Part shown: positions 34,138 through 43,339 of the stretch, piece by piece | Position numbering within the stretch: the stretch's first letter is position 1 | Layout: every line of letters begins with the position of its first letter | Source of the DNA: an uncultured Lachnospiraceae bacterium | Lineage (GTDB): Bacteria > Bacillota > Clostridia > Lachnospirales > Lachnospiraceae | Assembly: GCA_949840465.1 (NCBI GenBank) | Contig: CATKXE010000012.1 | Coordinates: 1-57,143 of the forward strand | DNA: 57,143 bases | Direction: 5' to 3' | Position numbers and translations under genes: made by a program | Notes under the pieces: model-generated | What the model saw: only the letters and a program-made list of their open reading frames with translations | What the model was told of the DNA's origin: nothing | Database searches by the model: none

Positions 34138-35715
34138 TCACATCAATGGCGCCACCGCTTTCATCAGCCGCCCCGTCAACTTCACCTTCCACTTCTCCCT
34201 GCGTACAGATTCCTGCGTCACCTGCCTGCATTTTGCAAGGGTCGTCTCAAAATCCTCCTCGATTTTTGAAATACAGTCCGTGCGGTACATATAGGTGGCA
34301 CATTCAAAATGATGGTAGAGGCTGCGGTAATCCAGATTGATCGTGCCCACCACAGCTTCCCTTGAGTCGCTTACGAATACTTTTGCATGGACAAATCCCG
34401 GCGTATATTCGTAAATCTTCACTCCTGATTCCAATAAGGATGTATAGTGTGTTTTTGCCAGTGCATAGGGAACCGCTTTATCCGGGACCCCCGGCAGCAT
34501 CAGCGCCACATCCACTCCTCTTTCCGCCGCGAACTTCAAAGCAGTCTCCATTTCCCCGTCCAGAATCAGGTAGGGCGACATGATATGCACATATTCCAGA
34601 GACCGGTTCAGGATATCCATATACACCCTCTCGCCAAGCTTGTCATTGTCCAGCGGGCAGTCCCCATAGGGAATCACGAAGCCTTTCGCATTTTCCACCG
34701 GAAATACCGGATAAGTAAGGAAACGCCCGGTTTCATCTTCTCTCTCGCCAATCCCCCACATCTGCAGGAACATCAGGGTAAAGCTCTTCACCGCCTCGCC
34801 TTTAATCATCACGGCAGTATCTTTCCAGTGCCCGTATTTTACTCTCTGGTTGATGTATTCATCCGCAAGGTTCACCCCGCCGTTAAAAGCCGTATGCCCG
34901 TCGATCACCAGTATTTTCCGATGATCCCGGTAATTGTAGTGCGTGGATACAAACGGAGTTACCGGCGCAAACATTTTACACCGGATTCCAAGCGCCCTCA
35001 GACGCTTTGGATAATCGTGGGGCAGAAGGGAAAATTCACAGGTTCCGTCGTACATGACCCGCACATCCACGCCTTCTGCGGCTTTTTTTGCAAGAATTTC
35101 CAGGATGCGCCCCCACATCACGCCCTCGTCCACAATAAAATACTCCATGAAAATAAAATGCCGCGCCGTTTCCAGCTGCTTTAGCATTTCCTCAAACTTA
35201 TCTTCCCCTAACGGAAAATAAGCCACCGATGTGTTTTCATATACCGGATGGCAGCCGCTTCTATGCATATAATGAGCCAACGCCGCTACTCCTCTGTCCT
35301 CCTCTAAAAGCCGTTCCATCACCTCACTTTGCTGTGGGATGCCCTCTTTCGTATTGGTGATAATCTGGTCAATGCGTGCTTTCAAAGCCCTGTGCCCGAT
35401 ATCACTCCGGGTATATGCAAACAGAAGCACGCCGAACACCGGCAGGAGCATGATCACAATCAGCCATGTAATCCTTGCCGTAGGATTGATAGAGCTGTTC
35501 AGCAGATAGAGAACCATGATAAAGGTCAACAGCACCGATCCTCCAAAAATGTGAGGCAGGAACTCTTCAAACCACTGAAAAATACTGAATAAAATCAGAA
35601 TCTGAGAAACAAGCAGGAGCAAGATCAGTCCAAAACGGCTGAATACTGCATGGATGATCCCCTTCTGTCCTTTTTTCAAGAGGCGAAGCCCTTTGTCTTT
35701 GTAATTTGTCTGCAT
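34138..35715 (-). CDS. cls: Cardiolipin synthase (phospholipase D family)
   Basis: 525 residues. Two N-terminal membrane helices (about 25-85), then two HKD catalytic motifs: HRKILVIDGHTAFNGG in the first half and HAKVFVSDSREAVVGTINLD in the second. It joins two phosphatidylglycerol molecules into cardiolipin at the membrane. The length is normal. The start is ATG 35715, with AAGGAGA nearby. It converges on the deacylase gene. Confidence 0.93.
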   Translation of the reverse strand: MQTNYKDKGLRLLKKGQKGIIHAVFSRFGLILLLLVSQILILFSIFQWFEEFLPHIFGGSVLLTFIMVLYLLNSSINPTARITWLIVIMLLPVFGVLLFAYTRSDIGHRALKARIDQIITNTKEGIPQQSEVMERLLEEDRGVAALAHYMHRSGCHPVYENTSVAYFPLGEDKFEEMLKQLETARHFIFMEYFIVDEGVMWGRILEILAKKAAEGVDVRVMYDGTCEFSLLPHDYPKRLRALGIRCKMFAPVTPFVSTHYNYRDHRKILVIDGHTAFNGGVNLADEYINQRVKYGHWKDTAVMIKGEAVKSFTLMFLQMWGIGEREDETGRFLTYPVFPVENAKGFVIPYGDCPLDNDKLGERVYMDILNRSLEYVHIMSPYLILDGEMETALKFAAERGVDVALMLPGVPDKAVPYALAKTHYTSLLESGVKIYEYTPGFVHAKVFVSDSREAVVGTINLDYRSLYHHFECATYMYRTDCISKIEEDFETTLAKCRQVTQESVRREKWKVKLTGRLMKAVAPLM

Positions 35716-35785
35716 GATTTTTCTCCTTTGTTTTTGCTGAGAATACGCTTTCCGGTAAGCGATAAGAACTGCTTCTGCTCTGTTT

Positions 35786-35816
35786 ATTATAAACCATACA
35801 GTAGCTGGATAGTCAA
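35786..35816 (-). promoter_or_regulatory. Candidate cls promoter
   Basis: TTGACT (35811-35816 on the minus strand), 19 bases, TATAAT (35786-35791). The gap is 2 longer than ideal; the alternative -10 TTATAA gives 18. It is 71 bases before the start. Confidence 0.45.
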
Positions 35817-35924
35817 GATATTTTCATAAAAGAGAAAACAGTGAACAGGAAAGTAAAAAAATAAGAAGAGAAAACAGACGCAGCAAAAATCCTGAAAATA
35901 ACCGTATATTTTGCCATAAACATG

Positions 35925-35933
35925 TGGTACAAT
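35925..35933 (+). promoter_or_regulatory. Extended -10 promoter of the inositol-phosphatase gene
   Basis: TGG-TACAAT is an extended -10; the start codon lies 54 bases later after GGAGGAAA. The gap 35716-35986 otherwise holds only the divergent cls promoter. Confidence 0.4.
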
Positions 35934-35986
35934 GAATTGCATTGATATACACTTACACAATGTATTAAAAAAACGGAGGAAAAGAT

Positions 35987-36766
35987 ATGCTTGAAGAGAT
36001 AAAAAATGCCGTCATTGAGGCCAGCCGCATCATGCTTGAGGCCAAAGACAGCAAAATAGACACACTTTCAAAAGAAGGCCACGCCAATTTTGTCACGGAA
36101 TATGATTCCCGCATGCAGAAAGAATTGTTCGGCCGCCTTGCAAAAATACTGCCGGAGGCAACATTCATGGGCGAAGAGGACAATGCATCCAACTCGTTCA
36201 CTGACAAGGGATATTTGTTTGTTATCGATCCCATTGACGGAACCACGAATTTCATCCGCCAGAACCACACAAGCTGCATTTCCGTGGGGCTTCTAAAGGA
36301 AGGCGAGTGCGTGCTGGGCGTGGTATATAATCCTTATAAGAATGAATTGTTTTGTGCGGAAAAAGGCAGGGGCGCTTATCTGAACGGCTGTCCTATCCGG
36401 GTTTCCGATGAGCCTTTGCCGAACAGCATCCTGCTTTTCGGAACTTCGCCATACTATGAAGAGCTTGCCGAACCGGCGTTTGACATTGCGTACCACTATT
36501 TCAGGAAATGTCTGGATCTGCGCAGAAGCGGTTCCGCGGCCATTGACCTCTGTGACGTCGCCTGCGGCAGGGCGGATCTGTATTTTGAATTAAGGCTCAG
36601 CCCCTGGGATTATGCGGCCGGTTCCCTGATCATAAAAGAGGCCGGCGGATACATCTTGGGCTGCGGACTGACTCCGCTCCAATTCCGGCAGCCTCAAAGC
36701 GTCATTGCATACGGGAAAGGGATTACAAAGGAGGATCTGGCCTATTTTGCGGAGAAATCTTTATAA
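35987..36766 (+). CDS. Inositol monophosphatase family protein
   Basis: 259 residues. Metal-binding signature 1 IDPIDGTTNFI (near 84-94), the upstream GEED in ATFMGEEDN, and signature 2 SPWDYAAGSLIIKEAGG near 205-222 are intact. Members hydrolyse inositol-1-phosphate, fructose-1,6-bisphosphate or 3'-phosphoadenosine; which one cannot be told. GGAGG precedes the ATG. The transcript may end in the repeat tail at 36769. Confidence 0.88.
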   Translation: MLEEIKNAVIEASRIMLEAKDSKIDTLSKEGHANFVTEYDSRMQKELFGRLAKILPEATFMGEEDNASNSFTDKGYLFVIDPIDGTTNFIRQNHTSCISVGLLKEGECVLGVVYNPYKNELFCAEKGRGAYLNGCPIRVSDEPLPNSILLFGTSPYYEELAEPAFDIAYHYFRKCLDLRRSGSAAIDLCDVACGRADLYFELRLSPWDYAAGSLIIKEAGGYILGCGLTPLQFRQPQSVIAYGKGITKEDLAYFAEKSL

Positions 36767-36768
36767 TA

Positions 36769-36796
36769 GGCCAAATCCCCCGCGGCGGCGGCCGCA
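36769..36796. repeat. Tail-only copy F of the dispersed repeat
   Basis: GGCCAAATCCCCCGCGGCGG, then CGGCCGC. It shares GGCCAAATNCCCCGC with the tail of copy A (8709-8724) but lost the exact inverted partner. Confidence 0.4.
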
Positions 36797-36896
36797 TTAT
36801 CCTTGAATAATCGTAGATCATATAGCCGCCTGATTTGCGGCAATGATTCCGCCATCCTCCCCATTGCAGGCTCCATTATGCATAAAATGTAATTCC

Positions 36897-37808
36897 TTAC
36901 TGCCACTGTTTCAGATCGTCGCCGAACCAGACAACCCGATTCCTTCCAAAACGTTTTGCATCATACAGCATAGTATCCGCAATATTTAAATATGTAGCAT
37001 ATTGATCCTGAGTCTTTGGAATAACCGTAACACCTCCGGCACTGATCGTCACCCACTGGGACACAGAACGTTCATGTTCAATATGAAGCGCCTCAATCTT
37101 CTGCCGGATCTCTTTGACATATTCAAATGTATTTTTAGCCGGATCACCCAAAATAATTGAAACAAACTCCTCCCCTCCATAGCGGGCCACGAAGTCTGTT
37201 GTACGCCGCAGGGAATTGGAAAGAACCTTTGCCACGGAAATGATCACTTTGTCTCCGGCCGGATGGCCAAACGTATCATTATATTTTTTGAAATAGTCTA
37301 TATCAAACATGCAGATCGAAAACGGAATCTGAAGGCGGGAAGCTTCTTTCCACTTTTTCAGGCTGTAATGCTCATAGCGCCGCCTGTTCGCAATACCGGT
37401 CAGTTGATCTGTCATCGACTGTTCTTCAACCTGCCTGCGATACCGGTAAAGCTTGACATGCGTATTGACCCTCGCCTGTACGATCACAGGGTGAAACGGT
37501 TTCGTAATATAGTCCACCGCACCTAATGTAAATCCACGCAGTTCATTGTCTGTATCAGAAAGACTTGTGATCAAGATCACAGGAACACTTCGGGTAATGA
37601 TTTCCTCCTGCAGCCTTTTCAGCAATGTAAAGCCGTCCATCCCCGGCATAATCACATCCAGCAGGATCAGAGAAAAATCTTCAGAGCTTACATAGCGGAG
37701 TCCATCCTCTGCCGTCTGTGCGACCGTAATATCATAATCTGCCTCCAGAATAGATTTTAACTGGGCAGCCTGTATGATACTATCATCAACAATCAATATC
37801 TTTTCCAT
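36897..37808 (-). CDS. Response regulator with GGDEF domain (diguanylate cyclase)
   Basis: 303 residues. Receiver domain 1-120 with Asp51 as the phospho-acceptor (ILLDVIMPGMDGF) and Lys103 in TKPF. GGDEF domain 130-300 with the active-site motif GGEEF at 211-215, a correct RxxD inhibitory site at 202-205, and FDIDYFKKYNDTFGH. It should make cyclic-di-GMP on phosphorylation and be limited by its product. No kinase is adjacent. AAGGAGA precedes the ATG. PilZ (1186-1539) is the only possible receptor in this window. Confidence 0.93.
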   Translation of the reverse strand: MEKILIVDDSIIQAAQLKSILEADYDITVAQTAEDGLRYVSSEDFSLILLDVIMPGMDGFTLLKRLQEEIITRSVPVILITSLSDTDNELRGFTLGAVDYITKPFHPVIVQARVNTHVKLYRYRRQVEEQSMTDQLTGIANRRRYEHYSLKKWKEASRLQIPFSICMFDIDYFKKYNDTFGHPAGDKVIISVAKVLSNSLRRTTDFVARYGGEEFVSIILGDPAKNTFEYVKEIRQKIEALHIEHERSVSQWVTISAGGVTVIPKTQDQYATYLNIADTMLYDAKRFGRNRVVWFGDDLKQWQ

Positions 37809-38064
37809 ATCGAATCCTTCTCCTTCGCGTCACTTTTGATTACATGGTAACAGTTTACAAAAATATAGGCCGTTTTGCAACCATTTTTGGATTCTTTTGG
37901 GTTTTCCTCCCGACCGGTCAGGGCATAGAGGCTTAATTCCTTACAGCTCCTCCCGGTATATATCCACTGCAGCAGCCCATTCAAAATCCAATGTCCTGAT
38001 TTACATGACAAAAGAAATGCTGATCCCCTACAGCGTACTAAAGGATTTTATTTTTACAGTTGAT

Positions 38065-39204
38065 TTACATGTACAGACTGATTGCCCGAAATACCTGCTC
38101 TGCGGACAAGGCCATATTTTCCTTTGCATTCTCCGGAACCATGGCCTCATCCAGTGTAGTCGCACCCCGGACAATCGGGAAAAATGCGTCGATCCCCGCC
38201 GCATTGCACTTTCCTGCGTCTTTTGTAACGCCTCCTGCAAATGCAAGTACCTTTACACCGTATTTTTTCGCAAGCCGGGCCACACCCACCGGAGCCTTGC
38301 CCATGGCGGTCTGGAAATCCAGACGGCCTTCCCCGGTGATGACCATATCCGCGTCCTTCACCTCCCGCTCCAGTTGGATTGCATCCAGAACAATGTCAAT
38401 CCCGGATTTCAATTCCGCATGGGGAAGGTAGCTTAAAAACCCGAAGCCAAGCCCTCCTGCCGCGCCTGCCCCTTCTGCCGTTCTGCAGTCCCTGCCCGTA
38501 AATTCCTGTGTCTTATCTGCAAAATGCTTCATCTTTTCATCAAAACACTGTTTTTCCTCCTCCTGAACTCCCTTCTGGGAGCCGAACACGTACACCGCGC
38601 CATTCTCACCGCAAAGCGGGTTCTTCACGTCACAGGCAATGCGGAAATGGCATTCCTTTAATTCTTCAGGAACATGCCCTGCATTGATGGTTGCAATCCT
38701 GTCCAGATCCCGGATCCCCGGCCTGACTGGATTGCCGTCTGCGTCCGCGATCTCATAGCCCAGCGCCTGGAGCATGCCTGCGCCGCCCTCGCTTGTGGCG
38801 CTTCCGCCGATGCCGATAATAAATTCACGGCATCCCCGCTTGATTGCATCCAGAATCATTTCGCCGACGCCGTATGTGGTCGCCCTGGCCGGGTCAAGTT
38901 CCTCTCTTTTTACCAAAATCATCCCGGAAGCCTCTGCCATCTCCAGCACCGCCGTCCGCTTATCCCTCAGAATGCCGTACCTTGCTCTGGTTTTTGCTCC
39001 CATTGGGCCTGTCACCTCCAGGGATACATATTCTCCGCCCAGGCCTTCCACCAATGCCTCGGTGGTCCCTTCCCCGCCGTCAGCCAGAGGCTTTACGACG
39101 ATATCCGCAGGGCATGCCCGTTCGATACCTGCTTTTGCGGCATTTCCCGCTTCCACAGAGGTCATGCTTCCTTTAAAAGAGTCGATTGCAATTACGACCT
39201 TCAT
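38065..39204 (-). CDS. Glycerate kinase (GlxK/GarK family)
   Basis: 379 residues, normal for type-II glycerate kinase. It opens MKVVIAIDSFKGSMTSVEAG and carries IGIGGSATSEGGAGMLQALG near 130-150 and ITGEGRLDFQTAMGKAPVGV near 285-305, the substrate and ATP sites. It phosphorylates glycerate to 2-phosphoglycerate for glycolysis. AGGAGG precedes the ATG. It starts 30 bases after the channel gene, so it belongs to the same operon. Confidence 0.93.
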   Translation of the reverse strand: MKVVIAIDSFKGSMTSVEAGNAAKAGIERACPADIVVKPLADGGEGTTEALVEGLGGEYVSLEVTGPMGAKTRARYGILRDKRTAVLEMAEASGMILVKREELDPARATTYGVGEMILDAIKRGCREFIIGIGGSATSEGGAGMLQALGYEIADADGNPVRPGIRDLDRIATINAGHVPEELKECHFRIACDVKNPLCGENGAVYVFGSQKGVQEEEKQCFDEKMKHFADKTQEFTGRDCRTAEGAGAAGGLGFGFLSYLPHAELKSGIDIVLDAIQLEREVKDADMVITGEGRLDFQTAMGKAPVGVARLAKKYGVKVLAFAGGVTKDAGKCNAAGIDAFFPIVRGATTLDEAMVPENAKENMALSAEQVFRAISLYM

Positions 39205-39234
39205 AACGTTTCCTCCTATTTTGCAGCCGGATAT

Positions 39235-40812
39235 TTACTCAAGCTCATCTGAAATATTTCCCATCAGCTCCCAGGCGGCATCCCTTTCCTTCTTCTGTTC
39301 TGATGTCAGTTCCTCGTACTGGCATAACATCGGATGCTGCCTTGCCGCGTCATCACGTGCCGGGCCGTAACTCCAGTTAAAAAAGATATAGAACCTAAGC
39401 CAGCGCATATGATCCAGATTACGGTACATTTCTCTTGCCGTTTCCAGAGACTTTGTCTCACAGTATCGGTTATAGGCCTCCTTTACTGTGGATGCAGTAA
39501 GCTCTGTGATCGTTTCATCTTTCAGAAGCACTCTGGTTTTCATCAGAAGGTGGTCTGCCGCTGCAATCTTTGACTGCCGGTGAAGATCATCCAGTTGATT
39601 CCAGCTAAGAGTTGGATAGGAAACCGATTTACGGAAAATATCATTGATCGTAACCGCTGCTTTATTCAAATCCGTACGGATAATCTGCTGCGATGTATAG
39701 ATCTCCTCATTTGTCCCGAAATAAGAGATTCCCGGAGCTTTTCGGCTGCTGCGCAGGTCGATGCGTCCGGTGACCTTATAATATTTATTCAATGTCCAGA
39801 ATATGCTCCATCCATTCTGCTCATCATCCTCACAAATAATAATACGGTCAGCCCGTTCTAAAACAGAACGGTTCTCAGCCCAGCTTTCCTCATGAAAAAT
39901 CAAAGAATCCCCTGTCCCGGACTCTTCATTGAGAGAAAACAACTGGCCCAGACGATGATGTATTGCAAGGAATTCCCTTGCATCCCCGAAAATATGGTAT
40001 GCCACATGCTGCTCTATTGAAATGATATTCGTTAATATGGCGCGCTCCAGAATACTGCACCCATAGTTTCCGAAACCAATAAGCACAATTATATTTTCCT
40101 GGTTACATAATGGTTTTGAACGCCAGTACTGCCTTGCACAGCATTCATAGCTGTGGAAAAAGTTAATATTTCCAGAAAGCTTATCCTGTCCGTTTGTCGT
40201 TCTTGCATAGACATCTACCGGCAGTTCATGCAGATTGGCGGCACGGCTGTTAACGCCGATATCATTTTCTTTCATCAAAAAAACTTTACACCTGCTGCCA
40301 ATATTCCTCTTTTTTGCCACAATTTTATCCGGCGAAGCGCTCAGATATATACAGGGATAATTGGGGATCTCATTCCGGCTGCTTCTTTTCTCACCATAAA
40401 TGATCAGCGCATTGGGATCCTCTTTATCAATGTTGGCAGCAAGTGTATTCGATTCCACTCCGCAATCAGCAAAATAGTACCAGTTTTTATGCCGCTGCAG
40501 GCTTAGCATGAAAAAAGGCATCCCTTCACTGGTAATAAATGATACCACTGCCCCCAGCATGGTTACCATAATGCCGGCAGACAAAAACAAAAATATCATT
40601 CCCACCGCATGTCCCAGCGGCGTCACTGGTATCAAGTCGCCGTATCCTACCGTAGTCAAAGTCACCAGCGAATACCAGAACGCATCTCCAAATGTCCGGA
40701 TCTTTGCGCTGCTGTCCGCGGATTCTGAACAGTAGAGAATAAGCAGCAGACCGATATAAACCAACAAGACCGCTGTGATCAAATACAGATAGATCTTTTT
40801 TCTCGCTTTCAT
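39235..40812 (-). CDS. K+ channel fused to a Rossmann region and a RyR-like C-terminus
   Basis: 525 residues. Two membrane helices (about 7-28 and 67-93) flank a pore with the selectivity filter TVGYGD (54-59), a KcsA-type ion channel. Residues 110-410 are a cytoplasmic region; 241-251 (IIVLIGFGNYG) has the glycine-rich turn of a TrkA-N/RCK nucleotide-binding fold, and 112-140 could be a second, degenerate one. Residues 466-520, with NWSYGPARDDAARQHPML, CQYEEL and KKERDAAW, resemble the RyR repeat domain of ryanodine receptors, known also in bacteria. Ligand-gated K+ transport is inferred. AAGGAG lies before the ATG. It lies between the reductase and glycerate kinase genes. Confidence 0.75.
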   Translation of the reverse strand: MKARKKIYLYLITAVLLVYIGLLLILYCSESADSSAKIRTFGDAFWYSLVTLTTVGYGDLIPVTPLGHAVGMIFLFLSAGIMVTMLGAVVSFITSEGMPFFMLSLQRHKNWYYFADCGVESNTLAANIDKEDPNALIIYGEKRSSRNEIPNYPCIYLSASPDKIVAKKRNIGSRCKVFLMKENDIGVNSRAANLHELPVDVYARTTNGQDKLSGNINFFHSYECCARQYWRSKPLCNQENIIVLIGFGNYGCSILERAILTNIISIEQHVAYHIFGDAREFLAIHHRLGQLFSLNEESGTGDSLIFHEESWAENRSVLERADRIIICEDDEQNGWSIFWTLNKYYKVTGRIDLRSSRKAPGISYFGTNEEIYTSQQIIRTDLNKAAVTINDIFRKSVSYPTLSWNQLDDLHRQSKIAAADHLLMKTRVLLKDETITELTASTVKEAYNRYCETKSLETAREMYRNLDHMRWLRFYIFFNWSYGPARDDAARQHPMLCQYEELTSEQKKERDAAWELMGNISDELE

Positions 40813-40869
40813 ACTCCTTTTATCTCCTTTTCGGGACTCCTGCCAGAAAGTCCCTTTGGATGACGCATT

Positions 40870-42954
40870 TTACAGGCTCACGCCCAGATCATAAGCCCCC
40901 CAGATGGCTTTCTTTAAGTTCCCCACCGCAAGGGCATCCCCCAGAATATGGACATGGCCGTCCCCGTCCTTTTTCCCGTCGGCGGCGGTTCCGTATAAGG
41001 ACTGATCCGGCACATAACCAACGGAAAGGATGGCAGAATCACAGGGGATTTCCCGGTTTCCTTTTGGAGTCGAAATCAAAATGCTTCCGTCCCGGATTTC
41101 TTTCAAAGCGCTTTCCAGATAAACCGGGATCTTATGGAAACGCACCAGATCACGGAGACATCCGGAATTGGCGGCGCAGATCCCGGATGCCTTCACCAGA
41201 TCGTCCGTCATTTCCACAATCATCGGTTCTTTTCCCTTCAAAGCCAGGTCGTAAGCGATCTCACAGCCTGTCAGCCCGCCGCCGATCACGGCAACCTTCT
41301 GTCCGGGCTCTTTGGCTCCGGTCAGGTACTCAATCGCCTCAATCCCCTTTTCAAAGCCGGGCAGGGGCAGTTTCCGCGGATTCGCGCCCGATGCGATGAC
41401 ATATTCATCTGCGGAAAGCTCCTTCAGATTATGTACCTCCGTATTCAAATGGACAGAAACGCTTGAAGCCTCCAACTGTCTGCGGTACCATGCCAGCAGC
41501 TCCTTGTCCTTCTCCTTGAAAGATGGGGCTGCGGCGGCGATAAAGACGCCGCCCAGGGCATTGCTCTTTTCGTAAAGGTCAACCCTGTGCCCCCTTTTGG
41601 ACAGGAGGATTGCAGCCTGAATCCCGGCGATCCCGCCGCCGATGACCGCAATATTCTTTGGAGATTTTGTTTTGACGAGCTTATATTTTTTTTCTTCAAA
41701 GGCTTTCGGATTCAAGGCACAGTGCCCCTGAGTGGCGGCATCAGCCATGTCCATGACCGCGCCGGAATTTTTAAAATAAGCGACCGGGAGGCAGGCGTTA
41801 TGGCAGGAAATACATGGACGAATATCCGCTTCCCTTCCCTCTTTCAGCTTGGTAATATATTTGCCGTCACAAAGCATCTGCCGCCCGATAGCCACGGCGT
41901 CAATCTTTCCTTCCCGAATTGATTTTTCCGCCGCGTCAGGCTGCATCCTGCCGGCAACAATGACCGGGATATCCACAAACCGGGAGATGTGCTCCGCTTC
42001 CTCCAGATTGCAGTTGAGCGGCATATATACCGGCGGATGCGCCCAATACCAGGAATCATAGGTGCCGTTATCGCAGTTCAGGGCATCATATCCCGCATCC
42101 TGCAGATATTTTGCAGCTTTTTCGCTTTCTTCCAGATCCCTTCCGATTTCCGTAAATTCCTCACCCGGAACGGCTCCCACCTTAAAGCCGACGGCTTTCG
42201 AGGTGACGCTGTACCGGAGCATGACCGGATAATCTTTCCCGCATTCTTTTTTAATGGCTTTCACCACTTCAACCGCAAAACGGTAGCGGTTTTCAAAGGA
42301 GCCGCCATATTGGTCTTTCCGGTGGTTCATGTAAGGCAGCGTAAACTGATCCATCAGATAGCCTTCATGGACTGCGTGGACTTCGACCCCGTCCACTCCG
42401 ATCTCTTTGCAGAGCTTCGCCGACTTTGCATAGCCTTCCACGTAAGCATGGATTTCCTTAACGGTCAGGGCGCGGGTGGAAAACTGGGGTGCCCAGACCA
42501 TGGGCAGGCCGTCGTCCGGCGCAACCATCATCTCGTTGAGATGAAGCAGCGGATTGGTAAGCTTCTTCAGAACCGGATTTCCCGCAATCTTTAACATCTG
42601 CGCCGGAAGCGTGTAGTTCCTGCCTGCAAAACCGGCTCCAAGCTGGAAGAAAATTTTCGCCCCGTTGTGGTGGATTTCCCGGATCAACGGATCCGCCTGC
42701 CAGAAAGCTTTCTTATTCTTGTGCAGCCATTTTCCCATCATCATGGAATACACGGGGATCATTCCGGGAATGAAAAGCCCCACATTGTTTTTCGCCCGCT
42801 CAATGTAATAATCGTGCGCTTTTTCATTATACTTCGTGGCAAACATGTTTTCAATGATGTTGGTTCCCTCCATAGCAGGGATCACGATCCGGTTGCGGAT
42901 CTCACAACTGCCGATTTTAAACGGCGTAAACAGGTTTTTGTACTCGTTGCTCAT
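40870..42954 (-). CDS. Old-Yellow-Enzyme-type NADH:flavin oxidoreductase with FeS and FAD/NAD domains
   Basis: 694 residues with the 2,4-dienoyl-CoA reductase (FadH) architecture. The N-terminal FMN barrel has HAVHEGYLMDQFTLPYMNHR and QYGGSFENRYRFAVE. A 4Fe-4S cluster has CISCHNACLP and GHCALNP. Two dinucleotide-binding folds follow, IAVIGGGIAGIQAAI and KVAVIGGGLTGCEIAYDL. Members reduce C=C bonds of enoyl compounds, bile-acid intermediates (BaiCD/BaiH), steroids or flavonoids in gut clostridia; the substrate cannot be read here. AAAGGAGGA lies before the ATG. The channel gene follows after 57 bases. Confidence 0.9.
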   Translation of the reverse strand: MSNEYKNLFTPFKIGSCEIRNRIVIPAMEGTNIIENMFATKYNEKAHDYYIERAKNNVGLFIPGMIPVYSMMMGKWLHKNKKAFWQADPLIREIHHNGAKIFFQLGAGFAGRNYTLPAQMLKIAGNPVLKKLTNPLLHLNEMMVAPDDGLPMVWAPQFSTRALTVKEIHAYVEGYAKSAKLCKEIGVDGVEVHAVHEGYLMDQFTLPYMNHRKDQYGGSFENRYRFAVEVVKAIKKECGKDYPVMLRYSVTSKAVGFKVGAVPGEEFTEIGRDLEESEKAAKYLQDAGYDALNCDNGTYDSWYWAHPPVYMPLNCNLEEAEHISRFVDIPVIVAGRMQPDAAEKSIREGKIDAVAIGRQMLCDGKYITKLKEGREADIRPCISCHNACLPVAYFKNSGAVMDMADAATQGHCALNPKAFEEKKYKLVKTKSPKNIAVIGGGIAGIQAAILLSKRGHRVDLYEKSNALGGVFIAAAAPSFKEKDKELLAWYRRQLEASSVSVHLNTEVHNLKELSADEYVIASGANPRKLPLPGFEKGIEAIEYLTGAKEPGQKVAVIGGGLTGCEIAYDLALKGKEPMIVEMTDDLVKASGICAANSGCLRDLVRFHKIPVYLESALKEIRDGSILISTPKGNREIPCDSAILSVGYVPDQSLYGTAADGKKDGDGHVHILGDALAVGNLKKAIWGAYDLGVSL

Positions 42955-43259
42955 AAAAATTCCTCCTTTGCGTCTGATTCAGCCCCGTCTTAGCAACGTA
43001 AATCTCAGAACGGATTGCTTCCCATACCTGGTCAGCTCCCTTCCCTCTTCCATTGTTCTTATTTTATCACTGAACCTAAGCCAGGGCAATCTTCGGGAAA
43101 CGCTTTTTCCCGTCTGGGAGCATACCTGCCAGTCACATAAAATTCTCTCGCTGCTTCTGCCTCCCGGAAATACTATAATAAAATCATACGTACTTTCCAT
43201 TCATCCGTCAAGCAGAATTTTGCACATAAAAACACCCCTTCAGAAAGCATTAAAAAGCA

Positions 43260-43287
43260 TTGAATTTTTCCTTTTCTGCCTTATAAT
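43260..43287 (+). promoter_or_regulatory. Promoter of the adenosine deaminase gene
   Basis: TTGAAT, 16 bases, TATAAT (43282-43287), 52 bases before the ATG. The rest of the 385-base gap 42955-43339 has no other gene that I can support. Confidence 0.6.
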
Positions 43288-43288
43288 G

Positions 43289-43307
43289 GATAGTAATGGA
43301 TACTATC
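43289..43307 (+). promoter_or_regulatory. Palindromic candidate operator at the transcription start
   Basis: GATAGTA-ATGGA-TACTATC is a perfect 7-bp inverted repeat with a 5-base centre, starting one base after the -10 and so spanning the probable start of transcription. This suits a repressor site, perhaps for a purine-responsive regulator, but no regulator is identified. Confidence 0.4.
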
Positions 43308-43339
43308 AGGAATCAATCAAATATGAGGAGGAAAAAACT

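Noticed and set aside
34447..35184. Plus-strand open frame (245 codons) opposite cls
   Set aside because: Antisense to the HKD motifs of cardiolipin synthase; His/Arg-rich shadow.
40870..42954. Naming the reductase baiCD or baiH
   Set aside because: The architecture fits many OYE-type enzymes and no other bai gene is present, so the substrate was left open.
42836..43339. Long N-terminal extension of the adenosine deaminase frame
   Set aside because: It crosses the promoter and the divergent gene start, and the ATG at 43340 has GAGGAGG and gives the normal family N-terminus.
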